DNA of 64,000 nt, taken from Micromonospora nigra (GTDB lineage: Bacteria > Actinomycetota > Actinomycetes > Mycobacteriales > Micromonosporaceae). Every line of letters begins with the position of its first letter. Within the stretch, counting starts at the first letter, position 1. Made by a program: the position numbers and the translations under genes. The notes below the pieces were generated by a model, which ran no database searches, was not told the origin of the DNA, and was given only the letters and a program-made list of their open reading frames with translations. Of the stretch, positions 26,369 to 38,203 are shown in pieces. Where the stretch lies: contig NZ_FMHT01000003.1 of the NCBI RefSeq assembly GCF_900091585.1, positions 5,323,501-5,387,500 on the forward strand. The letters run 5' to 3'.

Positions 26369-27520
26369 CCCGCAGAAGATCGGCGATCCTGGTTCTGGAG
26401 GACGGCCGGACGTTTCACGGCGAGGCGTACGGCAGCATCGGGGAGACCTTCGGTGAGGCGGTCTTCAACACCGGCATGACCGGCTACCAGGAGACCCTCA
26501 CCGACCCGTCCTACCACCGCCAGGTGGTGGTGCAGACGGCCCCACACATCGGAAACACCGGCGTCAACGGCGACGACGACGAGTCCCGCCGCATGTGGGT
26601 GGCCGGCTACGTCGTCCGCGACCCCGCCCGGATCAGCTCGAACTGGCGGGCCACCGGTGGGCTGGAGGACCGGCTGGCCGCCGAGGGGGTGGTCGGCATC
26701 AGCGGGCTGGACACCCGGGCGCTGACCCGGCACCTGCGCGAGCGCGGCGCGATGCGCGTCGGCGTGTCCAGCGTCGACGACGACCCGCAGGCCCTGCTGG
26801 AGCGGGTGCGCCGCTCGCCGCAGATGGTCGGCGCCGACCTGTCCGCCGAGGTGACCACCACCGAGCCGTACGTCGTCGAGGCCGAGGGCCCGCACCGGTT
26901 CACGGTGGCGGCCCTCGACCTGGGCATCAAGCGCAACGTGCCGCGCCGGCTCGCCGCGCGCGGCGTCACCACCCACGTGCTGCCCGCCACCGCCACCATC
27001 GACGACCTGCTCGCCACCGGCGCCGACGCGGTCTTCCTCTCGCCCGGCCCGGGTGACCCGGCGACCGCCGACGCCCCGGTGGCCCTCGCGCGCGAGGTGC
27101 TCAGCCGCAGGGTGCCGCTGTTCGGCATCTGCTTCGGCAGCCAGATCCTCGGCCGGGCCCTGGGCTTCGGCACCTACAAGCTGGGGTACGGCCACCGGGG
27201 CATCAACCAGCCGGTGCTGGACCGGGTCACCGGCAAGGTCGAGGTGACCAGCCACAACCACGGCTTCGCCGTGCAGGTGCCCGGGGCCGGGCCCGGCGTG
27301 GTCGTCCCCGACCAGGTGATCGAGACCGAGTTCGGCGGCGTCCGGGTGTCGCACGTCTGCCTCAACGACAACGTGGTCGAGGGACTGCGGGCGATGGACG
27401 TGCCCGCCTTCACCGTCCAATACCACCCGGAGGCGGCGGCCGGCCCGCACGACGCGGACTACCTGTTCGACCGCTTCGCCGAGCTCATCGAGGGCCGGAC
27501 GAACACCGAGGGGCGCGCGA

Positions 27521-27528
<8 letters not shown>
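26365..27528 (+). CDS. carA: Carbamoyl-phosphate synthase small subunit CarA
   Basis: 387 aa, GTG overlapping the pyrC stop. N-terminal CPSase_sm_chain domain ([17 protein letters not shown]), C-terminal class I glutamine amidotransferase with FLSPGPGDP, the nucleophile Cys in [22 protein letters not shown] and the His/Glu of [13 protein letters not shown]. It hydrolyses glutamine and passes ammonia to CarB. Ends 8 bases inside carB. Confidence 0.96.
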
Positions 27529-30910
<3,382 letters not shown>

Positions 30911-30941
30911 CCGGGGCCGCCCGCCGGCGGAGGTGCCGACG

Positions 30942-31982
30942 GTGATCTTCGAGCGGGTGGTGCGTCCGCGGCTGTTCCGCCTCGGCGGTGGGGACGCCGA
31001 GGCGGCGCACGAGTGGACGCTGCACCGGCTGGCCGCGCTGTCGCGGCGACCGGCCGCGCTCGCCGCCCTGCGGGCCCGTTACGCCGTGCGGGCTCCGCGC
31101 GAGGTGTTCGGGGTGCGGTTCCCGAACCCGGTGGGGCTGGCCGCGGGGATGGACAAGGACGGGGCGGCGTTGCCGGCCTGGCCGGCGCTGGGCTTCGGCT
31201 TCGTGGAGGTCGGCACGGTCACCGCCCATCCGCAGCCGGGTAACCCGCGCCCCCGGCTGTTCCGGTTGCCGGCCAGTGAGGCCGTGGTCAACCGGATGGG
31301 CTTCAACAACGCCGGGGCGCAGGCCCTGGCGGCCCGGCTGGCGGCCCTGCCGCGCCCGCTGGGGGTGCCGTTGGGCATCTCCCTGGGCAAGTCCAAGGTG
31401 ACGCCGTTGGACGAGGCCGTCGAGGACTACCTCGCGTCGTACCGGGCGTTGCGCGGGTACGGGGACTACTTCGCCGTCAACGTCTCCTCGCCGAACACCC
31501 CGGGGCTGCGCTCGTTGCAGGACCGGACCCACCTGGACGCCCTCCTGGCGGCACTGGTGGGGGAGAAGCCGGTGCTGGTGAAGATCGCCCCGGACCTGAC
31601 CGAACCGGCCGTCGCGGAGCTGCTGGAGGTGTGTCTGGCCCGGGGCGCCGCCGGGGTGATCGCCACCAACACCACGCTGGGCCGCGACGGGCTGGCCACG
31701 GCCGACCGGGGGCGCGGCGCCGAGACCGGCGGGCTGTCCGGTCGGCCGCTGACCGGCCGGGCGCGGGAGGTGGTCGCGTTCGTGCACCGCGAGACGGGCG
31801 GACGGCTGCCGGTGATCGGGGTCGGTGGGATCCTCGACCCGGACGACGCCGCACGGATGTTCGACGCGGGAGCGAGCCTGGTGCAGCTCTACACCGGCTT
31901 CATCTACCGGGGCCCGGCCCTGCCCCGGGCGGTGGCCCGCGCGGCCGCGGGTGCGGCGCCGGACCGGGTCGGGGGCCGGTGA
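30942..31982 (+). CDS. pyrD: Quinone-dependent dihydroorotate dehydrogenase (class 2) PyrD
   Basis: 346 aa from a GTG preceded by GGCGGAGG; the frame extends upstream into carB without a better start. The amphipathic N-terminal helices ([23 protein letters not shown]) are the membrane/quinone domain of class 2 enzymes. [23 protein letters not shown], the catalytic Ser in [25 protein letters not shown] and [14 protein letters not shown] bind FMN and orotate. A hairpin follows, so transcription may partly stop here. Confidence 0.94.
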   Translation: MIFERVVRPRLFRLGGGDAEAAHEWTLHRLAALSRRPAALAALRARYAVRAPREVFGVRFPNPVGLAAGMDKDGAALPAWPALGFGFVEVGTVTAHPQPGNPRPRLFRLPASEAVVNRMGFNNAGAQALAARLAALPRPLGVPLGISLGKSKVTPLDEAVEDYLASYRALRGYGDYFAVNVSSPNTPGLRSLQDRTHLDALLAALVGEKPVLVKIAPDLTEPAVAELLEVCLARGAAGVIATNTTLGRDGLATADRGRGAETGGLSGRPLTGRAREVVAFVHRETGGRLPVIGVGGILDPDDAARMFDAGASLVQLYTGFIYRGPALPRAVARAAAGAAPDRVGGR

Positions 31983-32003
31983 GCGCCGCCCCCGGCGCGA
32001 CAC

Positions 32004-32036
32004 GGGGCCGGCGGGCGGTCGGCGTCCGCCGGCCCC
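32004..32036 (+). terminator. Hairpin after pyrD, probable terminator or attenuator
   Basis: GGGGCCGGCGG pairs perfectly over 11 bp with CCGCCGGCCCC around an 11-base loop. No clear T-tract follows. It separates pyrD from bioA. Confidence 0.5.
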
Positions 32037-32102
32037 GGTGGCGTACCCCCGCGTGGCCCCGCCCGGTCGCCGGGCCCGCGACGGCTCGGGGAAGGAGCGC
32101 CG

Positions 32103-33377
32103 GTGACCCCGGAACAGATCGAGTCGGCTGACGCCGCCCACGTGTGGCATCCGTACTCGGCGGTGCCGCCGGCCGTGCCGCCGTACGTGGTCGACGGGGC
32201 CGAAGGGGTGCGGCTGCGGCTGGCTGACGGCCGGGAACTGGTCGACGGCATGTCGTCGTGGTGGGCGGCGATCCACGGCTACCGGCACCCGGTGCTGGAC
32301 GCGGCCGTCACCGACCAGCTCGGCCGGATGAGCCACGTGATGTTCGGCGGGCTGACCCACGAGCCCGCGGTGCGCCTGGCCCGCGCCTTGGTGGAGCTGA
32401 CCCCCGACGGCCTGGAGCACGTCTTCCTGGCCGACTCCGGGTCGGTCAGCGTCGAGGTGGCGGTGAAGATGTGCCTGCAGTACCAGCGCGCCACCGGCCG
32501 GCCTGAGCGGCGCCGACTGGGCACCTGGCGGGGCGGCTACCACGGCGACACGTTCCACCCGATGAGCGTGTGCGACCCGGAGGGCGGGATGCACCACCTG
32601 TGGGGCGACGTGCTGCCCCGGCAGGTGTTCGCACCGGCCCCGCCCGCCGGGTTCGACACCCCGCCCGACGCGGCGTACGTCGCGGCGCTGGAGGCCGCCG
32701 TCGAGCGGCACGCGCACGAGCTGGCCGCGGTGATCGTCGAGCCGGTCGTGCAGGGCGCCGGCGGGATGCGCTTCCACCACCCCCACTACCTGCGGGTGCT
32801 GCGCGAGGTCACCCGGGCGCACGGCGTGCTGCTGGTGTTCGACGAGATCGCCACCGGGTTCGGTCGCACCGGCACGATGTTCGCCGCCGAGCACGCCGGG
32901 GTCGCCCCGGACGTGATGTGCGTCGGGAAGGCGCTCACCGGCGGCTACCTCACCCTCGCCGCGGCGTTGTGCACCGCGGAGGTCGCCCGGGGGATCTCCG
33001 CCGACGGCGTCCTGGCGCACGGGCCGACCTTCATGGGCAACCCGCTCGCCTGCGCGGTCGCCAACGCCTCCCTGGGGCTGCTGGCGGTCGGGGACTGGCC
33101 CGGGGACGTGCGGCGGATCGAAGCGGGCCTGCGGGCTGGTCTGGAGCCGCTGCGCGGGGCTCCCGGGGTGCGGGACGTGCGGGTGCTCGGCGCGATCGGT
33201 GTGGTGCAGCTGGACCACGAGGTGGACCTCCCGGCGGCCACGGCCGCAGCGGTGGCGCACGGGGTCTGGCTGCGCCCGTTCCGCGACCTGGTCTACACGA
33301 TGCCGCCGTACGTCACCGACGACGCCGACCTGGCGCGCATCGCCGCGGGCGTCACGGCCGCCGTCGGGGCCGGCTGA
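32103..33377 (+). CDS. bioA: Adenosylmethionine-8-amino-7-oxononanoate aminotransferase BioA
   Basis: 424 aa, GTG behind GGAAGGAG. HVWHPYS at the N-terminus, [24 protein letters not shown], the PLP-binding [27 protein letters not shown] and the Schiff-base Lys in [10 protein letters not shown] are specific to BioA among class III aminotransferases. It makes DAPA for biotin using SAM as amino donor. No other biotin gene is in the window; it stands alone between pyrD and pyrF. Confidence 0.9.
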   Translation: MTPEQIESADAAHVWHPYSAVPPAVPPYVVDGAEGVRLRLADGRELVDGMSSWWAAIHGYRHPVLDAAVTDQLGRMSHVMFGGLTHEPAVRLARALVELTPDGLEHVFLADSGSVSVEVAVKMCLQYQRATGRPERRRLGTWRGGYHGDTFHPMSVCDPEGGMHHLWGDVLPRQVFAPAPPAGFDTPPDAAYVAALEAAVERHAHELAAVIVEPVVQGAGGMRFHHPHYLRVLREVTRAHGVLLVFDEIATGFGRTGTMFAAEHAGVAPDVMCVGKALTGGYLTLAAALCTAEVARGISADGVLAHGPTFMGNPLACAVANASLGLLAVGDWPGDVRRIEAGLRAGLEPLRGAPGVRDVRVLGAIGVVQLDHEVDLPAATAAAVAHGVWLRPFRDLVYTMPPYVTDDADLARIAAGVTAAVGAG

Positions 33378-33441
33378 CGCCCGGGGCGGCCCCGGCCACG
33401 GGCGGCGACCGCCGTTCCGTCAGACAGAGAGAGGCACTGCG

Positions 33442-34281
33442 ATGGAGAGCTTCGGCGCCCGGCTGCACCGGACCGTGACCGAACGGGGTCCGCTCTGCGT
33501 GGGCATCGACCCGCATCCGGGGTTGCTGGCCCGCTGGGGGCTCGACGACGACGTCGACGGGCTGGAGCGGTTCGCCCGGACGGTGGTGGAGGCCCTCGGG
33601 GACCAGGTCGCCGTGATCAAGCCCCAGTCGGCGTTCTTCGAACGGTACGGCTCCCGAGGAGTGGCCGTTCTTGAGTCAATTATCCGACAGTTGCGAGATC
33701 AGGGCGCTCTCGTCCTGCTCGACGTCAAGCGCGGCGACATCGGATCGACCGTCCGGGCGTACGCCTCGGCCTACCTCGACCCATCCAGCTCCCTGTATGT
33801 CGACGCGGTGACCGCGAGCCCGTATCTGGGCGTGGGGTCGCTCGCCCCGATGTTCGAACTGGCGGCCGAGCACGGCGGCGGGGTGTTCGTGCTGGCGCTG
33901 ACCTCCAACCCCGAGGGCGCCGCCGTGCAGCGGGCGCACGGGGCGGACGGACGCACTGTCGCGCAGACGGTCATCGACGAGATTGCGCAGCTCAACGCGG
34001 GTGCCGATCCGCTCGGCAGCATGGGCCTGGTGGTCGGGGCGACCATCGGCGAGACCGGGCACGACCTGTCCGCCGTCAACGGTCCGCTGCTCGCTCCCGG
34101 GCTCGGCGCACAGGGTGCCACCGCGGCCGACCTTCGGGTGGTGTTCGGCTCCAGCCTGCCGTCCGTGCTGCCCTCGTACTCCCGGGAGATCCTCTCCGCG
34201 GGCCCCGACCCGCAGGCCCTGCGGGCCGCCGCCCACCGCGCGGCGGGCGAGTGCCGGGCCGTTCTCGGCGGTTCCTCCTGA
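33442..34281 (+). CDS. pyrF: Orotidine 5'-phosphate decarboxylase PyrF (actinobacterial/type 2 form)
   Basis: 279 aa from an ATG behind AGAGAGAGG; a longer in-frame extension into bioA is rejected. LCVGIDPHPGLLARWG, VIKPQSAFFERYG and the catalytic LLDVKRGDIGSTVRAYA identify the PyrF type 2 family, which is larger than the E. coli enzyme. It decarboxylates OMP to UMP, the final de novo step. A segment around 33,660-33,720 is less GC-rich than its surroundings but the motifs are intact. Confidence 0.95.
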   Translation: MESFGARLHRTVTERGPLCVGIDPHPGLLARWGLDDDVDGLERFARTVVEALGDQVAVIKPQSAFFERYGSRGVAVLESIIRQLRDQGALVLLDVKRGDIGSTVRAYASAYLDPSSSLYVDAVTASPYLGVGSLAPMFELAAEHGGGVFVLALTSNPEGAAVQRAHGADGRTVAQTVIDEIAQLNAGADPLGSMGLVVGATIGETGHDLSAVNGPLLAPGLGAQGATAADLRVVFGSSLPSVLPSYSREILSAGPDPQALRAAAHRAAGECRAVLGGSS

Positions 34282-34448
34282 CTGATTGCTCGGTCACTTT
34301 GTGGTGATCATCGCGCGTCCACGTTGCCGAAATCTCCGTCTACCGCTAGTTTTCCCCGCGCTGGGAACCCCTTGGTTCACAGCGACACCACGTTTCACAG
34401 ATGCGGCGGTGCGTCCCGCCCGTCGCGATAGGGACCTGAGGAGAACTG

Positions 34449-34766
34449 GTGCCGCTCCCGTCACTGACCCCCGAGCAGCGCGCAGCCGCGCTGGAGAAGG
34501 CTGCGGAGATCCGCAAAGCCCGTGCCGAGCTGAAGGAGCAGCTCAAGCAGGGCAAGACCACCCTCGGAGCCGTCCTCGAGCGGGCCGAGTCCGATGATGT
34601 CGTCGGCAAGCTCAAGGTGTCCGCCGTGCTGCAGGCGATGCCGGGTATCGGCAAGATCCGGGCCACCCAGATCATGGAGAAGCTCAAGATCGCCGACAGC
34701 CGTCGCCTGCGTGGCCTCGGTGAGCAGCAGCGCAAGGCCCTGCTTGGGGAGTTCGCCGCCAACTGA
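34449..34766 (+). CDS. mihF: Actinobacterial integration host factor mIHF
   Basis: 105 aa, GTG start. PLPSLTPEQRAAALEKAAEIRKARAELKEQLKQG is the long N-terminal helix, and LQAMPGIGKIRATQIMEKLKI contains the helix-two-turn-helix DNA-binding element of mIHF. A nucleoid-associated protein, unrelated in fold to E. coli IHF, needed for mycobacteriophage L5 integration and for normal nucleoid structure. The 167-bp upstream gap is relatively AT-rich and probably carries the promoter. Confidence 0.94.
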   Translation: MPLPSLTPEQRAAALEKAAEIRKARAELKEQLKQGKTTLGAVLERAESDDVVGKLKVSAVLQAMPGIGKIRATQIMEKLKIADSRRLRGLGEQQRKALLGEFAAN

Positions 34767-34791
34767 GGTCGGCAGCGTGTAGAAACAAGCA

Positions 34792-35325
34792 GTGAGCTTG
34801 GATGACGAGGCGCGCCCGGCGGCTCGGCTCACTGTCCTGGCCGGTGCCTCCGGTGCCGGCACGGAGAGTGTCGTCGAGTTGGTCCGGGCGCGTTCTCCGT
34901 CGGTGTGGACGTCCGTGCCGGTGACCACCCGGCCCCGGCGACCGCACGAGGTGGACGGGGTGCACCGGCACTTCCTCACCCCGGTCGAGTTCGACCGCCG
35001 GCTGGCCGCTGGCGAGCTGTTGGAGTGGAGCCGCCTCGGCACCCACCGACGGGGCACCCCCGTCGGGCCGCTGCGGGAGCGGCTCCGCGTCGCGCAGCCC
35101 GTCCTGTTGCCGCTGGACCTCACCGGGGCGCTGCTGGTGCGGGCCGCCCTGCCGAACGCCTGTCTGGTGCTGCTGCACCCGCCCGGCCGGATCCCCCGGG
35201 CGGCTCGGGACGCGGGCTTCGACCACGCCGTGCCGCACGACCTCACCGAGCGGGCCGCGGCGGAGCTGATAGGCTTTCTCGGTTCTTCCTTTCTGGCTCC
35301 GGCCCGACCGCGTCCGCGCGGTTGA
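34792..35325 (+). CDS. Degenerate guanylate kinase homologue at the gmk locus
   Basis: 177 aa, shorter than the ~190-207 aa of active Gmk. The fold is recognisable: VTTRPRRPHEVDGVHRHFLTPVEF, GELLEW, VLLPLDLTGALLVRAALPN. But the Walker A Lys is gone (G18-ASGA-G-T24-E-S where GxxxxGK(S/T) is expected). The GMP-contacting Tyr residues are Arg (HRHF for YHF; HRRGTP for NYYGT), and the Arg-rich lid is shortened to RIPRAARDAGF. Catalysis as a normal kinase looks impossible. It keeps the gmk position between mihF and rpoZ. Either a pseudo-enzyme with a binding role or a decaying paralogue; a true gmk should be elsewhere. Confidence 0.75.
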   Translation: MSLDDEARPAARLTVLAGASGAGTESVVELVRARSPSVWTSVPVTTRPRRPHEVDGVHRHFLTPVEFDRRLAAGELLEWSRLGTHRRGTPVGPLRERLRVAQPVLLPLDLTGALLVRAALPNACLVLLHPPGRIPRAARDAGFDHAVPHDLTERAAAELIGFLGSSFLAPARPRPRG

Positions 35326-35376
35326 GCGCCAGCACCGCGTTCACGCGGTCCGTGCGAAAGACGCAGAGGTTAATTC

Positions 35377-35640
35377 GTGGGATCCATCGCCAACCCCGAA
35401 GGCATCACCAACCCGCCGATCGACGAGCTCCTCGAGAAGACGACGTCGAAGTACGCGCTGGTCATCTTCGCCGCCAAGCGGGCGCGTCAGGTCAACGCCT
35501 ACTACAGCCAGCTCGGTGAGGGCCTGCTGGAGTACGTCGGCCCGCTGGTCGAGACCACCCCGCAGGAGAAGCCGCTCTCCATCGCCATGCGCGAGATCAA
35601 CGCGGGTCTGCTCACCGCCGAGCCGACCGACCAGCCGTAG
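35377..35640 (+). CDS. rpoZ: RNA polymerase omega subunit RpoZ
   Basis: 87 aa, GTG start. [35 protein letters not shown] is the conserved omega core, and [13 protein letters not shown] the C-terminal helix. It chaperones assembly of the beta' subunit. Downstream of the gmk-like gene by 51 bp and 12 bp ahead of coaBC, the same order as in Streptomyces. Confidence 0.96.
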   Translation: MGSIANPEGITNPPIDELLEKTTSKYALVIFAAKRARQVNAYYSQLGEGLLEYVGPLVETTPQEKPLSIAMREINAGLLTAEPTDQP

Positions 35641-35652
35641 TCCCCGCCCCCG

Positions 35653-36861
35653 ATGCCCGCCCGGATCGTCCTCGGCGTCGGTGGTGGCATCGCCGCCTAC
35701 AAGGCGTGTGAACTGGTTCGGCTGTTCACCGAGTCGGGCCACCAGGTCAGGGTGGTGCCGACCGCGTCGGCGCTGCGGTTCGTCGGCGCGCCGACCTGGG
35801 CCGCGCTGTCGGGCCAGCCGGTCGCCGACGACGTCTGGGCCGACGTGCACGAGGTTCCGCACGTACGGCTCGGCCAGCAGGCCGACCTCGTGGTGGTCGC
35901 GCCGGCCACCGCCGACCTGCTCGCCAGGGCCGCCCACGGTCTCGCCGACGACCTGCTCACCAACACGTTGCTGACCGCCCGTTGCCCGGTGCTGCTGGCT
36001 CCGGCGATGCACACGGAGATGTGGGAGCACCCGGCGACGGCCGCGAACGTCGCCACGCTGCGCGCCCGCGGGGTCCGGGTGGTCGAGCCCGCGGTCGGCC
36101 GGCTCACCGGCGCCGACACGGGTAAGGGACGACTGCCCGACCCCGCCGAGATCTTCGCCGTGGCCCGCCGGGCGCTCAGCCGTGGCCCTGCCGCCCCCGC
36201 CGACCTGACCGGTCGGCACGTGGTGGTCACCGCTGGCGGCACCCGCGAACCGCTGGACCCGGTGCGGTTCCTCGGCAACCGGTCCTCCGGCAAGCAGGGC
36301 TACGCCTTCGCCCGCACGGCCGTGGCCCGTGGGGCCCGGGTGACCCTGGTGTCGGCCAACGTGTCGCTGGCCGACCCGGCCGGGGTCGACGTGGTCCGCG
36401 TCGGCACGACCGAGGAACTGCGGGCCGCGACCCTGCGGGCGGCCGACGACGCCGATGTCGTGGTGATGGCGGCGGCGCCCGCGGACTTCCGTCCCGCGAC
36501 CTACGCGACCGGCAAGATCAAGAAGTCGGACGACGGCAGCGCACCCACCGTGGCGCTGGTCACCAACCCCGACATCGCCGCCGAACTCGGCCGGCGGCGC
36601 CGCCCGGAACAGCTGCTCGTGATCTTCGCCGCGGAGACGGGCGACGCCGAGGCCAACGGCCGGGCGAAGCTGGTCCGCAAGCGTGCGGACCTGGTCGTCG
36701 TCAACGAGGTCGGCGCCGACCGGGTCTTCGGGGCCGACACCAACGCCGCCACCGTCATCGGCGCGGACGGCACGGTCGCCCACCTGCCCGAACGGTCCAA
36801 GGAAGACCTTGCCGACGGGGTCTGGGACCTCGTGGTGTCCCGGCTGACGACCCCCTCCTGA
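35653..36861 (+). CDS. coaBC: Bifunctional phosphopantothenoylcysteine decarboxylase / phosphopantothenate-cysteine ligase CoaBC
   Basis: 402 aa. N-terminal flavoprotein CoaC domain: GVGGGIAAYKACELVR, the active-site His in HEVPHV, APATADLL and PAMHTEMWEHP (PxMNxxMW-like). C-terminal CoaB domain from ~residue 190: VVVTAGGTREPLDPVRFLGNRSSGKQGYAFA, VMAAAPADFRP, and KIKKSDD, the KxKK CTP-binding motif. Two steps of coenzyme A synthesis. Follows rpoZ by 12 bases, so cotranscribed. Confidence 0.95.
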   Translation: MPARIVLGVGGGIAAYKACELVRLFTESGHQVRVVPTASALRFVGAPTWAALSGQPVADDVWADVHEVPHVRLGQQADLVVVAPATADLLARAAHGLADDLLTNTLLTARCPVLLAPAMHTEMWEHPATAANVATLRARGVRVVEPAVGRLTGADTGKGRLPDPAEIFAVARRALSRGPAAPADLTGRHVVVTAGGTREPLDPVRFLGNRSSGKQGYAFARTAVARGARVTLVSANVSLADPAGVDVVRVGTTEELRAATLRAADDADVVVMAAAPADFRPATYATGKIKKSDDGSAPTVALVTNPDIAAELGRRRRPEQLLVIFAAETGDAEANGRAKLVRKRADLVVVNEVGADRVFGADTNAATVIGADGTVAHLPERSKEDLADGVWDLVVSRLTTPS

Positions 36862-36909
36862 CGGGTGGACCGTGTCTCGACCGTCGCACTGGGTTCAGCC
36901 GGAAGTGAC

Positions 36910-36915
36910 TACACT
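36910..36915 (+). promoter_or_regulatory. Candidate -10 box of metK
   Basis: TACACT is 35 bases before the metK GTG, with AGGAG as ribosome site between. No SAM riboswitch fold could be recognised in the short 90-base gap. Confidence 0.4.
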
Positions 36916-36950
36916 GCCGCCGAACGACTTTCCGAAAACTTAGGAGTGCC

Positions 36951-38144
36951 GTGACACGCCGCCTCTTCACGTCCGAATCGGTGACGGAGGGCCACCCGGA
37001 CAAGATCGCCGACCAGATCAGCGACGGCATCCTGGACGCCCTGCTGTCGGAGGATCCGCACAGCCGGGTTGCTGTCGAAACGTTGATCACCACGGGTCAG
37101 GTACATGTGGCCGGTGAGGTCACCACCAAGGCGTACGCCGACATCCCGACGATCGTGCGGGACACGATCCTGGGCATCGGCTACGACTCGTCGAAGAAGG
37201 GATTCGACGGCGCCTCGTGTGGCGTGAGTGTCTCCATCGGCGCGCAGTCGCCGGACATCGCGCAGGGTGTCGACAACGCCTTCGAGTTGCGCACGGGCGC
37301 GTCGGAGAGCGCGTTGGACGCGCAGGGCGCGGGCGACCAGGGCATGATGTTCGGGTTCGCCTGCTCGGAGACGCCCGAGCTGATGCCGCTGCCGATCGCG
37401 CTGGCGCACCGGTTGGCGCTCCGGTTGTCGGCGGTCCGCAAGGACGGCACCGTCCCCTACCTGCGGCCCGACGGCAAGACCCAGGTGACCATCGAGTACG
37501 AGGGGCTGCGCCCGGTTCGGTTGAACACGGTGGTGGTGTCCAGCCAGCACGCGGCGGACATCTCGCTGGAGTCGCTGCTGACCCCGGACGTGCGTGACCA
37601 CGTCATCGCCCCCGAGCTGGAGAACCTCGGCCTGGACACCGAGGGGTACCGCCTGCTGGTGAACCCGACGGGCCGGTTCGAGATCGGTGGCCCGATGGGT
37701 GACGCGGGCCTGACGGGCCGGAAGATCATCGTGGACACCTACGGCGGGTACGCGCGGCACGGTGGTGGGGCGTTCTCGGGCAAGGACCCGTCGAAGGTCG
37801 ACCGGTCGGCGGCGTACGCGATGCGGTGGGTGGCGAAGAACGTGGTCGCCGCCGGCCTGGCGGAGCGGTGTGAGGCGCAGGTCGCCTACGCGATCGGCAA
37901 GGCGCACCCGGTGAGCCTGTTCATCGAGACGTTCGGCACGGAGACGGTGCCGGTGGCGTCGATCGAGAAGGCGGTGTCGGAGGTGTTCGACCTGCGACCG
38001 GCCGCGATCATCCGGGATCTGCACCTGTTGCGCCCGATCTACCGGCAGACCGCGGCCTACGGACACTTCGGCCGGGAGTTGCCGGAGCTGACCTGGGAGA
38101 ACACCGACCGGGCCGCCGACCTCAAGTCGGTCGCGGGAGCCTGA
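36951..38144 (+). CDS. metK: S-adenosylmethionine synthase MetK
   Basis: 397 aa, GTG start behind [29 protein letters not shown] (ATP/Mg), [10 protein letters not shown], and the [19 protein letters not shown] loop (K+/phosphate binding) are complete. Makes SAM from methionine and ATP; consumers in this window include BioA, RsmB and the SpoU-type methylase. A perfect hairpin terminator follows. Confidence 0.97.
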   Translation: MTRRLFTSESVTEGHPDKIADQISDGILDALLSEDPHSRVAVETLITTGQVHVAGEVTTKAYADIPTIVRDTILGIGYDSSKKGFDGASCGVSVSIGAQSPDIAQGVDNAFELRTGASESALDAQGAGDQGMMFGFACSETPELMPLPIALAHRLALRLSAVRKDGTVPYLRPDGKTQVTIEYEGLRPVRLNTVVVSSQHAADISLESLLTPDVRDHVIAPELENLGLDTEGYRLLVNPTGRFEIGGPMGDAGLTGRKIIVDTYGGYARHGGGAFSGKDPSKVDRSAAYAMRWVAKNVVAAGLAERCEAQVAYAIGKAHPVSLFIETFGTETVPVASIEKAVSEVFDLRPAAIIRDLHLLRPIYRQTAAYGHFGRELPELTWENTDRAADLKSVAGA

Positions 38145-38159
38145 CCGGCACCAGGCGAG

Positions 38160-38193
38160 GCGACCGGCGACCCGCTGACGGGTCGCCGGTCGC
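38160..38193 (+). terminator. Perfect 14-bp hairpin between metK and priA
   Basis: GCGACCGGCGACCC pairs with GGGTCGCCGGTCGC around GCTGAC. No T-run, but long GC stems of this kind commonly end actinobacterial transcripts. The 3' arm is only 10 bases from the priA start and encodes residues that look like the missing PriA N-terminus. Confidence 0.75.
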
Positions 38194-38203
38194 TCGCGTC
38201 TGC

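Noticed and set aside
36862..36950. SAM riboswitch before metK
   Set aside because: The gap is only 89 bases and contains a -10 box and ribosome site; no SAM-type conserved core could be seen.
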